Shown here in pieces: positions 1 through 9,918 of a stretch of 64,000 bases of DNA (positions are counted from its first letter, which is position 1; each line of letters starts with the position of its first letter). The notes below the pieces were generated by a model. The model was not told where the DNA came from. It saw only the letters and a program-made list of their open reading frames with translations, and did not search any database. The translations under genes were made by a program, and so were the position numbers. This stretch comes from Nocardioides sp. cx-173 (GTDB taxonomy: Bacteria > Actinomycetota > Actinomycetes > Propionibacteriales > Nocardioidaceae), in NCBI RefSeq assembly GCF_021117365.1, contig NZ_CP088262.1, positions 1,116,001 through 1,180,000 on the forward strand. Reading direction: 5' to 3'.

Positions 1-1
1 C

Positions 2-1450
2 GCCGGCGACTGGGACGTGCGGGCGCACCTCGCCGGCGGCGATGCGACGTGGCTGAGCGAGACGGCGCTCGTCGACCTGGACGGAGGCGTGACCTCGCTG
101 TGGCTCCAGACCGGGGGCGACACCGACCTCGCCGCCGCACTGCGGGGGGTGCTGCTCGACCTGGCCCCCGTGGTCCTGGATGCCCCGGCGGGGGAGCAGG
201 CCGCGCTCGCCCGGGCCCTTCTCGGCGTCCTCGGCGACACCACGCCCGCCCCCGGCACGAACCTCGGCGGCTGCGGCGACGACCTCGAGGAGGTCGCCCG
301 GCTGGCCCTCGAGCGCGGCGTTCTGGGCGTGGTCGTCGACGCGACGGCCGTGCACGACCGCGGGGCCTCCGACGCGCAGGAGCTCGGCTACTCGATGGCG
401 CTGGCCGCGTCCTACCTGCGCCGCCTCACCGAGGCCGGCCTCGGGGTCGACGAGGCGGCGGGGCTGTTCGAGTTCCGCTACGCGGCCACCGACGAGCAGT
501 TCCCCACCATCGCCAAGCTGCGCGCGGCGCGCCGGCTCTGGGCCCGGGTGCTGGAGCTGAGCGGCGGTGACGCCTCCGCGCCGCAGCGCCAGCACGTGGT
601 CACCAGCAAGCCGATGATGAGTCGCTACGACCCCTACGTGAACATGCTGCGTACGACGGTCGCGGCCTTCGCCGCGGGGGTCGGAGGAGCCGACGCCGTC
701 ACCGTGCTGCCGTTCGACGCGCCCCTGGGCCGTCCGGACACCCTCGGCCGGCGGATCGCCCGCAACACCTCGGCCCTGCTCATGTGGGAGTCCCACGTCG
801 CGCGCGTCGCGGACCCCGCCGGCGGTGCCTACGCGGTCGAGAAGCTCACCGACGACCTCGCGCTGGCCGGCTGGGCGGAGCTGGGACGCATCGAGGAGGA
901 CGGATTCGACGCGCTCGAGCAGCGGGTCGCGCAGACGGCGGCGCGCCGCGACTCCGAGGTCGCGAGGCGCCAGCGCCCGATCACCGGCCTCACCGAGTTC
1001 CCGAACCTCGCCGAGACCCTGCCCGAGCGCGAGCCGGACGGGTTCTTCGACGGGGTGCGCAGCTACGGCCACGCCTTCGAGGCGATGCGCGACGAGCCGG
1101 CGGCGACGCCGGTCTTCCTCGCCACCCTCGGCGCGGTGGCCTCCCACACCGCCCGCGCGACCTTCGCCGCCAACCTCCTCGCGGCCGGCGGCATCGCGAC
1201 CGAGGTCGCGGGCGCCACGGACGGCGTGGACGACCTGCTGGCCGCGTACGGCGGGCAGCGCGTCGTGTGCCTCGCCGGCAGCGACCCGACGTACGGCGAC
1301 TGGGGCGCGGCCGCGGCCCGAGCGCTGCGCGAGGCCGGCGCCTCGCATGTGATCATCGCCGGGAAGCCGAGCGAGTACGCCGACGACAGCTGCGCGATGG
1401 GCGTCGACGCCCTGGACTTCCTGACCCGGACGAGGGAGAAGCTGGCATGA
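2..1450 (+). CDS. mutA: methylmalonyl-CoA mutase small subunit (5' partial)
   Basis: Small (alpha) subunit of the heterodimeric adenosylcobalamin-dependent methylmalonyl-CoA mutase, which interconverts methylmalonyl-CoA and succinyl-CoA in propionate and odd-chain fatty acid catabolism. The frame is open from base 2, so the true start lies upstream; 482 codons are visible. The TIM-barrel stretch [17 protein letters not shown] matches the family, as does the C-terminal flavodoxin-like fold, which lacks the B12-ligand DxHxxG motif, as expected for the non-catalytic subunit. The stop overlaps the mutB ATG (ATGA), indicating translational coupling. Assignment is secure from both sequence and the mutA-mutB-meaB order. 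Confidence 0.95.
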   Translation, partial: AGDWDVRAHLAGGDATWLSETALVDLDGGVTSLWLQTGGDTDLAAALRGVLLDLAPVVLDAPAGEQAALARALLGVLGDTTPAPGTNLGGCGDDLEEVARLALERGVLGVVVDATAVHDRGASDAQELGYSMALAASYLRRLTEAGLGVDEAAGLFEFRYAATDEQFPTIAKLRAARRLWARVLELSGGDASAPQRQHVVTSKPMMSRYDPYVNMLRTTVAAFAAGVGGADAVTVLPFDAPLGRPDTLGRRIARNTSALLMWESHVARVADPAGGAYAVEKLTDDLALAGWAELGRIEEDGFDALEQRVAQTAARRDSEVARRQRPITGLTEFPNLAETLPEREPDGFFDGVRSYGHAFEAMRDEPAATPVFLATLGAVASHTARATFAANLLAAGGIATEVAGATDGVDDLLAAYGGQRVVCLAGSDPTYGDWGAAAARALREAGASHVIIAGKPSEYADDSCAMGVDALDFLTRTREKLA

Positions 1451-3648
1451 GTGTTCCGAAGAGCTTCGCAGGGCTGCCGCTGACCTCCGGGGGTGGTGTC
1501 GAGACCGGCGCCGGCGCGCCCTCCTCGACCACCGCGAGCGCCTGGGCGAGCCCCGAGGGCATCGACATCCTGCCGATCTACGGGCCCGAGCACCTCGCGG
1601 GGCTCGACGCGCTGGACACCTTCCCGGGCCTCAGCCCGTTCCTGCGCGGGCCCTACCCGACCATGTACACCACGCAGCCGTGGACGATCCGCCAGTACGC
1701 CGGCTTCTCCACCGCCGAGGAGTCCAACGCGTTCTACCGGCGCAACCTCGCGGCCGGGCAGAAGGGGCTGAGCGTCGCCTTCGACCTGGCGACCCACCGG
1801 GGCTACGACTCCGACCACCCGCGGGTGCGCGGCGACGTCGGCATGGCCGGCGTGGCCATCGACTCGATCTACGACACCCGCACCCTCTTCGACGGCATCC
1901 CGCTCGACGAGATGTCGGTGTCGATGACGATGAACGGCGCGGTCCTGCCCGTGCTGGCGCTCTACATCGCGGCGGCCGAGGAGCAGGGGGTGAAGCCGGA
2001 GCAGCTCGCGGGGACCATCCAGAACGACATCCTCAAGGAGTTCATGGTCCGCAACACCTACATCTACCCGCCGGCGCCGTCGATGCGGATCATCTCCGAC
2101 ATCTTCAGCTACACCGCCGCGAAGATGCCGCGCTTCAACTCGATCTCGATCTCGGGGTACCACATCCAGGAGGCCGGGGCGACGGCCGACCTGGAGCTGG
2201 CGTACACGCTCGCCGACGGCGTGGAGTACATCCGCGCCGGCCTCGACACCGGCATGACCATCGACCAGTTCGCGCCGCGGCTCTCCTTCTTCTGGGCGAT
2301 CGGCATGAACTTCTACATGGAGGTCGCCAAGATGCGCGCGGCCCGCGCGCTGTGGGCCCGGCTGGTGCGTGACTTCGACCCCCAGAACCCCAAGTCCCTC
2401 AGCCTGCGCACGCACAGCCAGACCAGCGGCTGGTCGCTCACGGCTCAGGACGTGTTCAACAACGTCGGGCGCACCGCCATCGAGGCGATGGCCGCCACCC
2501 AGGGCCACACCCAGTCGCTGCACACCAACGCCCTCGACGAGGCGATCGCGCTGCCGACCGACTTCTCGGCCCGGATCGCCCGCAACACCCAGCTGCTGCT
2601 GCAGCAGGAGAGCGGCACCACCGGCACCATCGACCCGTGGGCCGGCAGCTACTACGTCGAGCGGCTCACCCACGACCTCGCCGAGCGCGCGTGGGCGCAC
2701 ATCCTCGAGGCGGAGGCCGCGGGCGGGATGGCCAAGGCCATCGAGCAGGGCATCCCCAAGATGCGCATCGAGGAGGCGGCCGCCCGCACCCAGGCGCGCA
2801 TCGACTCGGGCACCCAGAAGGTGATCGGCGTCAACACCTACCGCCTCGCGGCGGAGGACAAGCTGGACGTGCTCCGGGTCGACAACGACGACGTCTACCG
2901 CCAGCAGGTCGCCAAGCTGGAGCGGCTGCGTGCCGAGCGCGACGACGACGAGGTACGACGCACGCTCGAGGCGCTCACCAACAGTGCCGAGCGGGGTGCC
3001 GATCGCGGTGCCGAGCGCGGGGCCGGAGGCTCGCTGGACGGCAACCTGCTTGCGCTCGCGGTCGACGCCGCACGCGCCAAGGCGACGGTCGGTGAGATCT
3101 CCGACGCGCTGGAGAAGGTCTACGGGCGCCACCAGGCGGTGATCCGTACCATCAGCGGCGTGTTCAGGGACGAGTCCGGCGGCACGGGCGGCACCCTCGT
3201 GCAGCAGGTGCTGGACGAGACCGAGGAGTTCGAGGAGGCGGAGGGCCGCCGCCCCCGCATCCTGGTGGCCAAGATGGGCCAGGACGGCCACGACCGCGGC
3301 CAGAAGGTGATCGTCTCCGCCTTCGCCGACATGGGCTTCGACGTCGACGTGGGCCCGCTGTTCTCCACCCCGGAGGAGGTCGCCCAGCAGGCGATCGACG
3401 CCGACGTGCACGTCGTGGGCGTCTCCTCCCTGGCGGCCGGCCATCTCGCGCTGCTGCCGGCGCTGAAGGCCGCGCTGGCCGAGCAGGGACGCCCCGACAT
3501 CATGGTCACGATCGGTGGGGTGATCCCGCCCGACGACGTGGTCACGCTGCGGGAGATGGGTGCGGCGGCGGTGTTCCTGCCCGGCACCGTGATCGCGGAG
3601 TCGGCCCTCGACCTGCTCGCGAAGCTGCGGGACCAGCTGGGCCACTAG
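1447..3648 (+). CDS. mutB: methylmalonyl-CoA mutase large (catalytic) subunit
   Basis: Catalytic subunit (733 aa, usual length) of methylmalonyl-CoA mutase. The N-terminal substrate barrel contains [18 protein letters not shown] and [12 protein letters not shown]. The C-terminal cobalamin domain carries [11 protein letters not shown] with the lower-ligand His at about residue 615, followed by VSSLAAGH and IGGVIPPDD, the standard B12-binding signature. The ATG overlaps the mutA stop and was preferred over much longer upstream frames, which would run through mutA. The linker between barrel and B12 domain contains a small Arg-Gly-Ala repeat ([16 protein letters not shown], near 2990-3035) that looks like a local tandem expansion. 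The stop overlaps the meaB GTG by one base. Confidence 0.97.
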   Translation: MSVPKSFAGLPLTSGGGVETGAGAPSSTTASAWASPEGIDILPIYGPEHLAGLDALDTFPGLSPFLRGPYPTMYTTQPWTIRQYAGFSTAEESNAFYRRNLAAGQKGLSVAFDLATHRGYDSDHPRVRGDVGMAGVAIDSIYDTRTLFDGIPLDEMSVSMTMNGAVLPVLALYIAAAEEQGVKPEQLAGTIQNDILKEFMVRNTYIYPPAPSMRIISDIFSYTAAKMPRFNSISISGYHIQEAGATADLELAYTLADGVEYIRAGLDTGMTIDQFAPRLSFFWAIGMNFYMEVAKMRAARALWARLVRDFDPQNPKSLSLRTHSQTSGWSLTAQDVFNNVGRTAIEAMAATQGHTQSLHTNALDEAIALPTDFSARIARNTQLLLQQESGTTGTIDPWAGSYYVERLTHDLAERAWAHILEAEAAGGMAKAIEQGIPKMRIEEAAARTQARIDSGTQKVIGVNTYRLAAEDKLDVLRVDNDDVYRQQVAKLERLRAERDDDEVRRTLEALTNSAERGADRGAERGAGGSLDGNLLALAVDAARAKATVGEISDALEKVYGRHQAVIRTISGVFRDESGGTGGTLVQQVLDETEEFEEAEGRRPRILVAKMGQDGHDRGQKVIVSAFADMGFDVDVGPLFSTPEEVAQQAIDADVHVVGVSSLAAGHLALLPALKAALAEQGRPDIMVTIGGVIPPDDVVTLREMGAAAVFLPGTVIAESALDLLAKLRDQLGH

Positions 3649-4667
3649 TGGCGCGCGAGTCGGCCGAGGAGCGCGTCGCCCGGCTCGTCGCGGGCATCCG
3701 CGACGGCCGGCGGGCGTCGGTGTCGCAGGCGATCACGCTGGTGGAGTCCGCCAAGCGCGAGCACCGGCTCCAGGCCCGAGCGCTGCTGACGGAGCTGGCG
3801 TCCGGGCCACCCCGGCCCACGACGCGGGTCGGGGTCTCGGGGGTGCCCGGCGTCGGCAAGTCGACGTTCATCGAGTCGCTCGGCACCCGCCTGACGGCGG
3901 CCGGGCACCGGGTCGGGGTCCTGGCGGTCGACCCGAGCTCGGTGCGCACCGGCGGCTCCGTGCTGGGGGACAAGACCCGTATGGCGCGGCTCTCCGCCGA
4001 CCCGCAGGCCTTCATCCGGCCCTCGCCCTCGGCCGGCACCCTCGGCGGCGTCGCCCGGGCCACGGTCCAGGCCATGGCGGTGCTCGAGGCGGCGGGGTAC
4101 GACGTGGTGCTGGTCGAGACCGTCGGCGTCGGCCAGTCCGAGGTCACCGTCGCGGGCATGGTGGACACGTTCCTCTTCCTCACGCTGGCCCGCACCGGCG
4201 ACCAGCTGCAGGGGATCAAGAAGGGCATCCTCGAGATCGCCGACGTCATCGCCGTCAACAAGGCCGACGGCGATCGCGAGCAGGAGGCCCGCTCCGCCGC
4301 CCGCGAGCTGGCCGGTGCCCTGCGGCTGGTGCGCGGCAAGGACGAGTGGGCTCCACCCGTCGTCACCGTCTCCGGTCTCACCGACGTCGGCGTGGACGAC
4401 CTGTGGCAGCGCGTCCTCGCCCACCGCGAGCACCTCGGCACCGACGGGCTGGCGGCCAGGCGCGCCCACCAGCAGCTCGACTTCACCTGGGCGCTGGTCC
4501 GCGACGAGCTCGACCAGCGCCTGCGCCACTCGCCCGGGGTCCGCGAGATCCGCGACGAGGTCCGCGCGGCCGTGCTGGCCGGTGACCTGCCGGCCACCGT
4601 CGCGGCCGACCGGCTGCTCGCGGCCTACGACCGCGAGTCAGAGACGGGCGGTGGACGGCCTGGCTGA
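3648..4667 (+). CDS. meaB: methylmalonyl Co-A mutase-associated GTPase MeaB
   Basis: G3E-type GTPase (339 aa) that protects and reloads adenosylcobalamin on methylmalonyl-CoA mutase. The P-loop GVPGVGKST lies at residues 65-73, followed by VDPSS, the switch-like ETVGVGQSE and the base-recognition motif NKAD. A C-terminal helical extension suits dimerisation. GTG start overlaps the last base of the mutB stop, so the three genes form one translationally coupled operon. Older names for the family (ArgK, LAO/AO transport kinase) reflect a superseded function; the mutB neighbourhood makes the MeaB role firm. Confidence 0.95.
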   Translation: MARESAEERVARLVAGIRDGRRASVSQAITLVESAKREHRLQARALLTELASGPPRPTTRVGVSGVPGVGKSTFIESLGTRLTAAGHRVGVLAVDPSSVRTGGSVLGDKTRMARLSADPQAFIRPSPSAGTLGGVARATVQAMAVLEAAGYDVVLVETVGVGQSEVTVAGMVDTFLFLTLARTGDQLQGIKKGILEIADVIAVNKADGDREQEARSAARELAGALRLVRGKDEWAPPVVTVSGLTDVGVDDLWQRVLAHREHLGTDGLAARRAHQQLDFTWALVRDELDQRLRHSPGVREIRDEVRAAVLAGDLPATVAADRLLAAYDRESETGGGRPG

Positions 4668-4684
4668 TCGAGGACTCCGGTCCC

Positions 4685-4715
4685 GTGACGTCGAGCCAGC
4701 TGCGTCAACTAGCCT
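4685..4715 (+). promoter_or_regulatory. candidate sigma-A-type promoter for the M20 amidohydrolase
   Basis: A TGAC-containing -35-like element (GTGACG, 4685-4690) is followed after 19 bases by TAGCCT (4710-4715), a TANNNT -10. The ATG of the next gene is only 9 bases further, so the transcript would have almost no leader. No convincing Shine-Dalgarno is present, which fits. The prediction rests on motif spacing alone. Confidence 0.4.
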
Positions 4716-4724
4716 GGATGGGAC

Positions 4725-5909
4725 ATGACCGACATCACCGCTGTGATCTCCGACGTCGTCGACAAGTACGACGCCGAGCTGATCGAGCTGCGCCGCGATC
4801 TGCACGCGCACCCCGAGCTGTCCTGGGAAGAGACCCGCACCACCGACATCGTCGCCGCGAAGGTCGAGGCGGCCGGGTGGCGCGTGAGCCGGCTGACGCG
4901 CACCGGGATCGTGGCGGAGATCGGCCACGGGGAGCGCGTGGTCGCCCTGCGCGCGGACATGGACGCGCTGCCGGTCAAGGACGTGACCGGCGACCCGTGG
5001 GCCAGCACTGTGCCCGGGGCGGCCCACGCCTGCGGCCACGACGTCCACACGACCGCCCTGATCGGGGCCGCGCAGGCGCTCGGTGCGGTGGCCGACACGG
5101 GCCTCCTGCCGGGGCGCGTGCGGCTGCTGTTCCAGCCGGCCGAGGAGGTCATGCCCGGCGGGGCCTTGGACCTGATCGCCCAGGGGGCCATCGCGGGGGT
5201 CGAGCGGGTCTTCGCACTGCACTGCGACCCGGCTGTCGACGTGGGCCGGGTGGGGCTGCGCTCGGGGCCGCTCACGAGCGCCGCGGACCGGATCGAGGTG
5301 CACCTGCGGGGGACCGGCGGTCACACCTCCCGACCGCACCTGACCGGCGACCTCACCTTCGCGCTCGCCAAGGTCACCACCGAGCTCCCCGCGGTGCTGA
5401 GCCGCCGGATGGACCCACGCGCCGGTGTGAGCGTGGTGTGGGGAGTGGTCCAGGCCGGCTCGGCGCCGAACGTGATCCCCGACCGCGGCCTGGTCGGGGG
5501 GACCGTGCGGATCCTCGACGCCGTCGCCTGGAGCGAGTGCGAGACGATCATCCGCGAGGCCGTCATCGACATCGTCCGCCCCTACGGCGTCACCGCCACG
5601 CTCGACTACCAGCAGGGCGTCCCGCCCGTGGTCAACGAGGTGCGCTCCAACGAGATCCTCGCGGCCTCGGTGCACGACGTGCTGGGGCCAGGGGCCCAGG
5701 TCGAGGTGCATCAGAGCCTCGGGGGTGAGGACTTCGGCTGGTACCTGGACCGGGTGCCCGGCGCGATGATGCGCCTGGGCACCCGCACGCCGGGGGGCGC
5801 CACCTACGACCTCCACCAAGGCAACCTGCGCGTCGACGAGAGGGCCGTCGGCATCGGCGCCCGGCTGCTCGCGCGGTCGGCCACGCGTGCTTTGGTCACC
5901 GACTGGTAA
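4725..5909 (+). CDS. M20D-family amidohydrolase (N-acyl-amino-acid / hippurate hydrolase type)
   Basis: Cytoplasmic metallo-amidohydrolase of 394 aa, no signal peptide. The family start RRDLHAHPELSWEE is followed by ALRADMDALP and the metal-binding motif AHACGHDVH (Cys103, His105, His108), then QPAEE with the catalytic and metal-binding glutamates at 140-141, and a C-terminal SLGGEDFGWYL metal-ligand segment. Such enzymes release amino acids from N-acylated forms or cleave indole-acetyl conjugates; the substrate cannot be read from sequence. It lies between meaB and a nucleoside transporter and appears to be a single-gene unit with its own promoter. Confidence 0.85.
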   Translation: MTDITAVISDVVDKYDAELIELRRDLHAHPELSWEETRTTDIVAAKVEAAGWRVSRLTRTGIVAEIGHGERVVALRADMDALPVKDVTGDPWASTVPGAAHACGHDVHTTALIGAAQALGAVADTGLLPGRVRLLFQPAEEVMPGGALDLIAQGAIAGVERVFALHCDPAVDVGRVGLRSGPLTSAADRIEVHLRGTGGHTSRPHLTGDLTFALAKVTTELPAVLSRRMDPRAGVSVVWGVVQAGSAPNVIPDRGLVGGTVRILDAVAWSECETIIREAVIDIVRPYGVTATLDYQQGVPPVVNEVRSNEILAASVHDVLGPGAQVEVHQSLGGEDFGWYLDRVPGAMMRLGTRTPGGATYDLHQGNLRVDERAVGIGARLLARSATRALVTDW

Positions 5910-5919
5910 CAACCGTGAC

Positions 5920-6013
5920 ATTTCCCGACCTCCCGGCATGTCGGGGGAAATACGACGGCTAGGGTGCGTCGAGAGCCCGGGGTGGGCATCACCACGGTTT
6001 GACGTGCAGGAGG
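5920..6013 (+). promoter_or_regulatory. leader of the BMP lipoprotein gene: stem-loop, -10 and RBS
   Basis: An imperfect inverted repeat, ATTTCCCGAC (5920-5929) with GTCGGGGGAAAT (5940-5951), lies just after the amidohydrolase stop and could be its terminator or an operator. TAGGGT (5960-5965) is a plausible -10, and the same hexamer precedes deoA. A strong Shine-Dalgarno AGGAGG (6008-6013) sits 4 bases before the GTG at 6018. Confidence 0.4.
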
Positions 6014-6017
6014 CACT

Positions 6018-7073
6018 GTGAAGAAGACGGTACGCATGGCGGCAGTCGTAGGACTGGCCGTCGCTAGCCTTGCGGCGTGCGGCGAGAAGTCCGACGACAA
6101 CGACGGCGGCGACAAGGCGAAGTCGATCGACTTCAAGGCGTGCATGGTGTCCGACTCGGGCGGCTTCGACGACAAGTCGTTCAACCAGACCTCGCTGAAG
6201 GGTCTGACCGACGCCGAGGACGAGATCGGCGTGGAGGCCGCGACGGTGGAGTCGGCGAGCGACGCCGAGTACGCCGACAACATCCAGAGCCTGGTCGACG
6301 AGGGCTGCAAGGAGATCACGACGGTCGGCTTCCTGCTCGGTGACGCGACCCGTGCCGCGGCCGAGAAGAACGGCGACGTCGACTTCGCGATCGTGGACTT
6401 CGAGTTCACCGACGCCAAGACCTTCGAGCCCAACCCGCCCGAGAACGCCAAGGGCCTGATGTTCGACACCGGTCAGCCGTCGTACCTCGCGGGCTACCTC
6501 GCCGCGGGCACGTCCAAGACCGGCAAGGTGGGCACGTTCGGGGGCCTCAACATCCCGACCGTCACCATCTTCATGGAGGGCTTCCGCAAGGGCGTCGAGG
6601 CCTACAACGAGGCCAAGGGCACCGACGTCCAGGTCATCGGCTGGGACGGCAAGGACGGGTCCTTCACCGAGGACTTCGAGGACCAGGCCAAGGGCCAGCA
6701 GGTCGCCGAGCAGATGATCCAGCAGGGCGCGGACATCATCTTCCCGGTCGCCGGTCCCGCCGGGCTGGGTGGCCTCAAGGCCGCCAAGGACAACAGCGCC
6801 TGGGGCATCTGGGTCGACACCGACGGCTGCGAGTCGGCCGCGGAGTACTGCGACATCCTCCTCACCTCGGTGGTGAAGGCCATGGACGTCGCCGTCAAGG
6901 ACGCCATCCAGGCCTCCGTGGACGACACCTTCAACAACGAGGTCTACACCGGCACGCTGGAGAACGGCGGCGTCGGCCTGGCCGACTTCGGGCCGGACGT
7001 GTCCGAGGAGCTTCAGTCCGAGGTCGAGGACCTCAAGGACAAGCTGATCTCGGGCGAGATCACGCTCGACTGA
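6018..7073 (+). CDS. BMP/PnrA-family nucleoside-binding lipoprotein
   Basis: Substrate-binding lipoprotein (351 aa) of an ABC importer, basic membrane protein (Med/PnrA) family. The signal peptide ends in the lipobox LAAC with Cys21 as the lipidation site, followed by an Asp/Lys-rich linker. VSDSGGFDDKSFNQ is the family-defining first strand and loop; GKVGTFGGLNIPTV and FPVAGPAGLGG are later conserved segments. PnrA-type proteins bind purine nucleosides, and the downstream ABC genes, cdd and deoA support nucleoside uptake. GTG start chosen for the AGGAGG site. A terminator-like hairpin after the stop would make this gene more highly expressed than the transporter genes. Confidence 0.92.
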   Translation: MKKTVRMAAVVGLAVASLAACGEKSDDNDGGDKAKSIDFKACMVSDSGGFDDKSFNQTSLKGLTDAEDEIGVEAATVESASDAEYADNIQSLVDEGCKEITTVGFLLGDATRAAAEKNGDVDFAIVDFEFTDAKTFEPNPPENAKGLMFDTGQPSYLAGYLAAGTSKTGKVGTFGGLNIPTVTIFMEGFRKGVEAYNEAKGTDVQVIGWDGKDGSFTEDFEDQAKGQQVAEQMIQQGADIIFPVAGPAGLGGLKAAKDNSAWGIWVDTDGCESAAEYCDILLTSVVKAMDVAVKDAIQASVDDTFNNEVYTGTLENGGVGLADFGPDVSEELQSEVEDLKDKLISGEITLD

Positions 7074-7090
7074 TACCGCACGACCACTAG

Positions 7091-7131
7091 CCGGCCGGGA
7101 CGGGGGACACCTCGTTCCGGCCGGTTTCGTT
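7091..7131 (+). terminator. intrinsic terminator / attenuator between binding protein and ABC genes
   Basis: Stem CCGGCCGGGACG (7091-7102) pairs with CGTTCCGGCCGG (7113-7124), 11 of 12 positions, around a 10-base loop, and is followed by TTTCGTT. This is a strong GC stem with a T-rich tail 17 bases after the lipoprotein stop, so partial termination before the ATPase gene is likely. Confidence 0.7.
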
Positions 7132-7183
7132 CATGGCATATTGAGGCACCGTTCGCTACCCCGGTGGGGCCAGGAGGAGTTCG

Positions 7184-8701
7184 ATGAGGCTCGAGATCAA
7201 GGGGCTGACCAAGAGGTTCGGTTCGTTCACCGCCAACGACGGCATCGACCTGACCATCGAGCCCGGTGAGATCCACTGCCTGCTGGGTGAGAACGGCGCG
7301 GGCAAGTCCACGCTCATGAACATGCTCTACGGGCTCCTGGACCCGACCGAGGGCGAGATCCTGCTGGACGGCACCCCGGTCACGTTCGAGACGCCCGGCG
7401 ACGCCATGGCGGCCGGGATCGGGATGGTGCACCAGCACTTCATGCTGGTCCCGGTGTTCACCGTCGCGGAGAACGTCATGCTCGGACGCGAGCAGACCCA
7501 CGCGCTGGGGGTCCTCAACCGCAAGCAGGCCGCCGCCAAGGTGCGCGAGCTGTCGGACCGCTACCGGCTGGCCGTCGACCCCGAGGCCCTCGTGGAGAAC
7601 ATCCCGGTGGGCGTGCAGCAGCGGGTGGAGATCATCAAGGCCCTCGCCAACGACGCCAAGGTCCTGATCCTCGACGAGCCGACGGCGGTGCTCACCCCGC
7701 AGGAGATCGACGAGCTCATGGAGATCATGCGAGCGCTCAAGGAGCGCGGCACCTCGATCATCTTCATCACCCACAAGCTCCGCGAGGTCAAGGCGATCGG
7801 CGACAAGATCAGCGTGATCCGCCGCGGCAAGCTGGTCGGCACCGCCGAGCCGTCCGCGAGCGAGGCCGAGCTCGCCGAGATGATGGTGGGACGCGCGGTC
7901 AAGCTCAAGGTCGACAAGGCCCCGGCCGAGCCGGGCGCCACCGTCCTCGACGTCCAGGGCATGACCGTCATCGACAACCGCGGCGTCGCCGTCGTCAAGG
8001 ACGTCTCGTTCGAGGCGCGGGCGGGCGAGGTGCTGGGCATCGCCGGGGTGCAGGGCAACGGCCAGACCGAGCTGATCAAGTCGCTGCTCGGGCTGCTCAA
8101 GCCGTCCGCGGGCGAGATCCTCCTCGAGGGGCAGAACATCAGTCGCCACGGCCCGAGGGAGAGCCTCGACGACGGCATCGGCTACATCCCCGAGGACCGC
8201 TCCCACGACGGCTACGTCGGACCGTTCAGCGTCCGCGAGAACCTCGTGCTGGACCTCTACCGCAACGACGAGTTCTCCCACGGGATGCGGCTGGACCTCG
8301 ACGCCATGACCCGCAACGCGGCGCACCGGATCGAGGAGTTCGACATCCGCACCGAGACCATGGAGACGCCGGTCAGCTCGCTGTCGGGCGGCAACCAGCA
8401 GAAGGTGGTCGTGGCCCGGGAGTTCTCCCGCCCGCTCAAGGTCCTCATCGCCGCCCAGCCGACCCGCGGCGTCGACGTGGGCTCGATCGAGTTCATCCAC
8501 CAGCGCATCATCCAGGAGCGCGACCACGGGACCGCGGTGATCATCGTCTCCACCGAGCTGGACGAGATCTTCGCGCTGTCCGACCGCATCGCGGTCATGT
8601 TCGACGGCCGCATCGTCGGCACCGTGTCGCCGGACATCAAGCGCGAGGACATCGGCCTGATGATGGCCGGCGCCCACGATCCAGAGGAGGTGTCGGCGTG
8701 A
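7184..8701 (+). CDS. tandem ABC ATPase of a nucleoside importer
   Basis: ATPase of 505 aa with two ABC domains in one chain, as in sugar/nucleoside (CUT2-like) importers that work with BMP proteins. Domain 1: Walker A GENGAGKST near residue 36, signature VGVQQRVEIIKAL, Walker B VLILDEPTAVL. Domain 2: a modified Walker A region GVQGNGQTE, signature LSGGNQQKVVVAREF and VLIAAQPTRGVDVGS, the normal divergence for the second site of this family. ATG follows AGGAGG with 6 bases of spacing. Overlaps the first permease by 4 bases. Confidence 0.93.
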   Translation: MRLEIKGLTKRFGSFTANDGIDLTIEPGEIHCLLGENGAGKSTLMNMLYGLLDPTEGEILLDGTPVTFETPGDAMAAGIGMVHQHFMLVPVFTVAENVMLGREQTHALGVLNRKQAAAKVRELSDRYRLAVDPEALVENIPVGVQQRVEIIKALANDAKVLILDEPTAVLTPQEIDELMEIMRALKERGTSIIFITHKLREVKAIGDKISVIRRGKLVGTAEPSASEAELAEMMVGRAVKLKVDKAPAEPGATVLDVQGMTVIDNRGVAVVKDVSFEARAGEVLGIAGVQGNGQTELIKSLLGLLKPSAGEILLEGQNISRHGPRESLDDGIGYIPEDRSHDGYVGPFSVRENLVLDLYRNDEFSHGMRLDLDAMTRNAAHRIEEFDIRTETMETPVSSLSGGNQQKVVVAREFSRPLKVLIAAQPTRGVDVGSIEFIHQRIIQERDHGTAVIIVSTELDEIFALSDRIAVMFDGRIVGTVSPDIKREDIGLMMAGAHDPEEVSA

Positions 8702-9918
8702 CCGACGCGACGACGACCGGCCCGCCGCCGGAGGGCGAGGCCGCCCCGCCCCCGGCGAGCCCCGAGCAGCCCCGCCGGCCCGAGCGCGCCGGCGCAGCCT
8801 GGCTCCCGGACGTGACCACGACGCTCGCGGCGATCGGCCTGGCCCTGGTCATCGGCGCGCTGCTGATCGGCCTGAGCGACGAGGAGGCCGTCGAGGCGCT
8901 GCCCTACCTCTTCTCCTACCCGCAGGACTTCTTCAGCGCCGCGGGACGGGCGATCTGGGACTCCTACTCCGCGTTGGTGAGCGGCTCGGTCGGTGACCTG
9001 GACTCGATCGGCACCACCCTCGTGCGCAGCGCACCCCTGATCTGCGCCGGGCTCGGCGTGACCCTGGCGTTTCGCGCGGGGCTGTTCAACATCGGCGCCC
9101 AGGGCCAGCTGGTGGTGGGAGCGCTCTTCGCGGGGTACGTCGGGTTCACGTGGGACCTGCCCGCACCGATCCACATCGTGGCGGCGCTGCTCGCCGGCAT
9201 GATCGGCGGCGCCCTGTGGGGTGCCACCGCCGGCATCCTCAAGGCGCGCACCGGCGCGCACGAGGTCATCACCACGATCATGCTCAACTACCTGGCGACG
9301 AAGTTCCTGCTCAACTACCTGCTCAGCAAGGACGCCTTCCAGCGTGCCGGCAGCGACAACGCGCAGTCGCCGGCGCCGCTGGACTCCGCGATCCTGCCGT
9401 CGCTCGGCACGGTGCACGCCGGCGTCGCGCTCGCGTTCCTGGCCGCGGTCGCGGTGTGGTGGCTCATCGAGCGCAGCACGTTCGGCTTCCAGCTCCGGGC
9501 CGTCGGTGCCAACGCGGACGCCGCCCGCACGGCGGGCATGAACGTGGCGCGCGTCTACACGATGGCCATGCTCCTCGCCGGGCTCCTCGCGGGCCTGGCT
9601 GCGACGATGAACATCCTCGGCAAGGGCGACTCGCTGAGCGGCGGCATGGCCGGCACGATCGGCTTCGACGCCATCACCGTCGCCCTGCTCGGACGGGCGA
9701 CGCCGCTCGGCACCGTGCTGGCCGGCCTGCTGTTCGGGGCCCTGAGCGTCGGCGGCGTGGCCATGCAGGCCAGCGCCGGAACGCCGGACGAGCTGGCCTA
9801 CGTGCTCCAGGCGCTGATCGTGCTGTTCGTCGCCGCACCCGCGCTCGTGCGCGGTGCGCTGCGGATGCGAGGACAAGGCGGGGCAACCACCGTCATGGCG
9901 AAGGGATGGGGCTCATGA
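8698..9918 (+). CDS. ABC nucleoside importer permease 1
   Basis: Integral membrane permease (406 aa, BPD_transp_2 family). After a proline-rich cytoplasmic N-terminus of about 37 residues come around nine hydrophobic segments. The conserved stretch FNIGAQGQLVVGAL and the cytoplasmic loop GANADAARTAGMNV (the EAA-like coupling loop) are typical. GTG start overlaps the ATPase stop; the 3' end overlaps permease 2. Forms the membrane channel together with the next gene. Confidence 0.9.
   Translation: MTDATTTGPPPEGEAAPPPASPEQPRRPERAGAAWLPDVTTTLAAIGLALVIGALLIGLSDEEAVEALPYLFSYPQDFFSAAGRAIWDSYSALVSGSVGDLDSIGTTLVRSAPLICAGLGVTLAFRAGLFNIGAQGQLVVGALFAGYVGFTWDLPAPIHIVAALLAGMIGGALWGATAGILKARTGAHEVITTIMLNYLATKFLLNYLLSKDAFQRAGSDNAQSPAPLDSAILPSLGTVHAGVALAFLAAVAVWWLIERSTFGFQLRAVGANADAARTAGMNVARVYTMAMLLAGLLAGLAATMNILGKGDSLSGGMAGTIGFDAITVALLGRATPLGTVLAGLLFGALSVGGVAMQASAGTPDELAYVLQALIVLFVAAPALVRGALRMRGQGGATTVMAKGWGS

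Noticed and set aside
784..1446. N-terminal extension of mutB through mutA
   Set aside because: Arg-rich and out of frame with mutA; ATG at 1447 gives the normal MutB N-terminus with an ATGA overlap.
1063..3645. Long open frame on the minus strand opposite mutB
   Set aside because: It is the mirror of a high-GC gene; Arg/His/Gly-rich product with no family features, while mutB opposite is certain.
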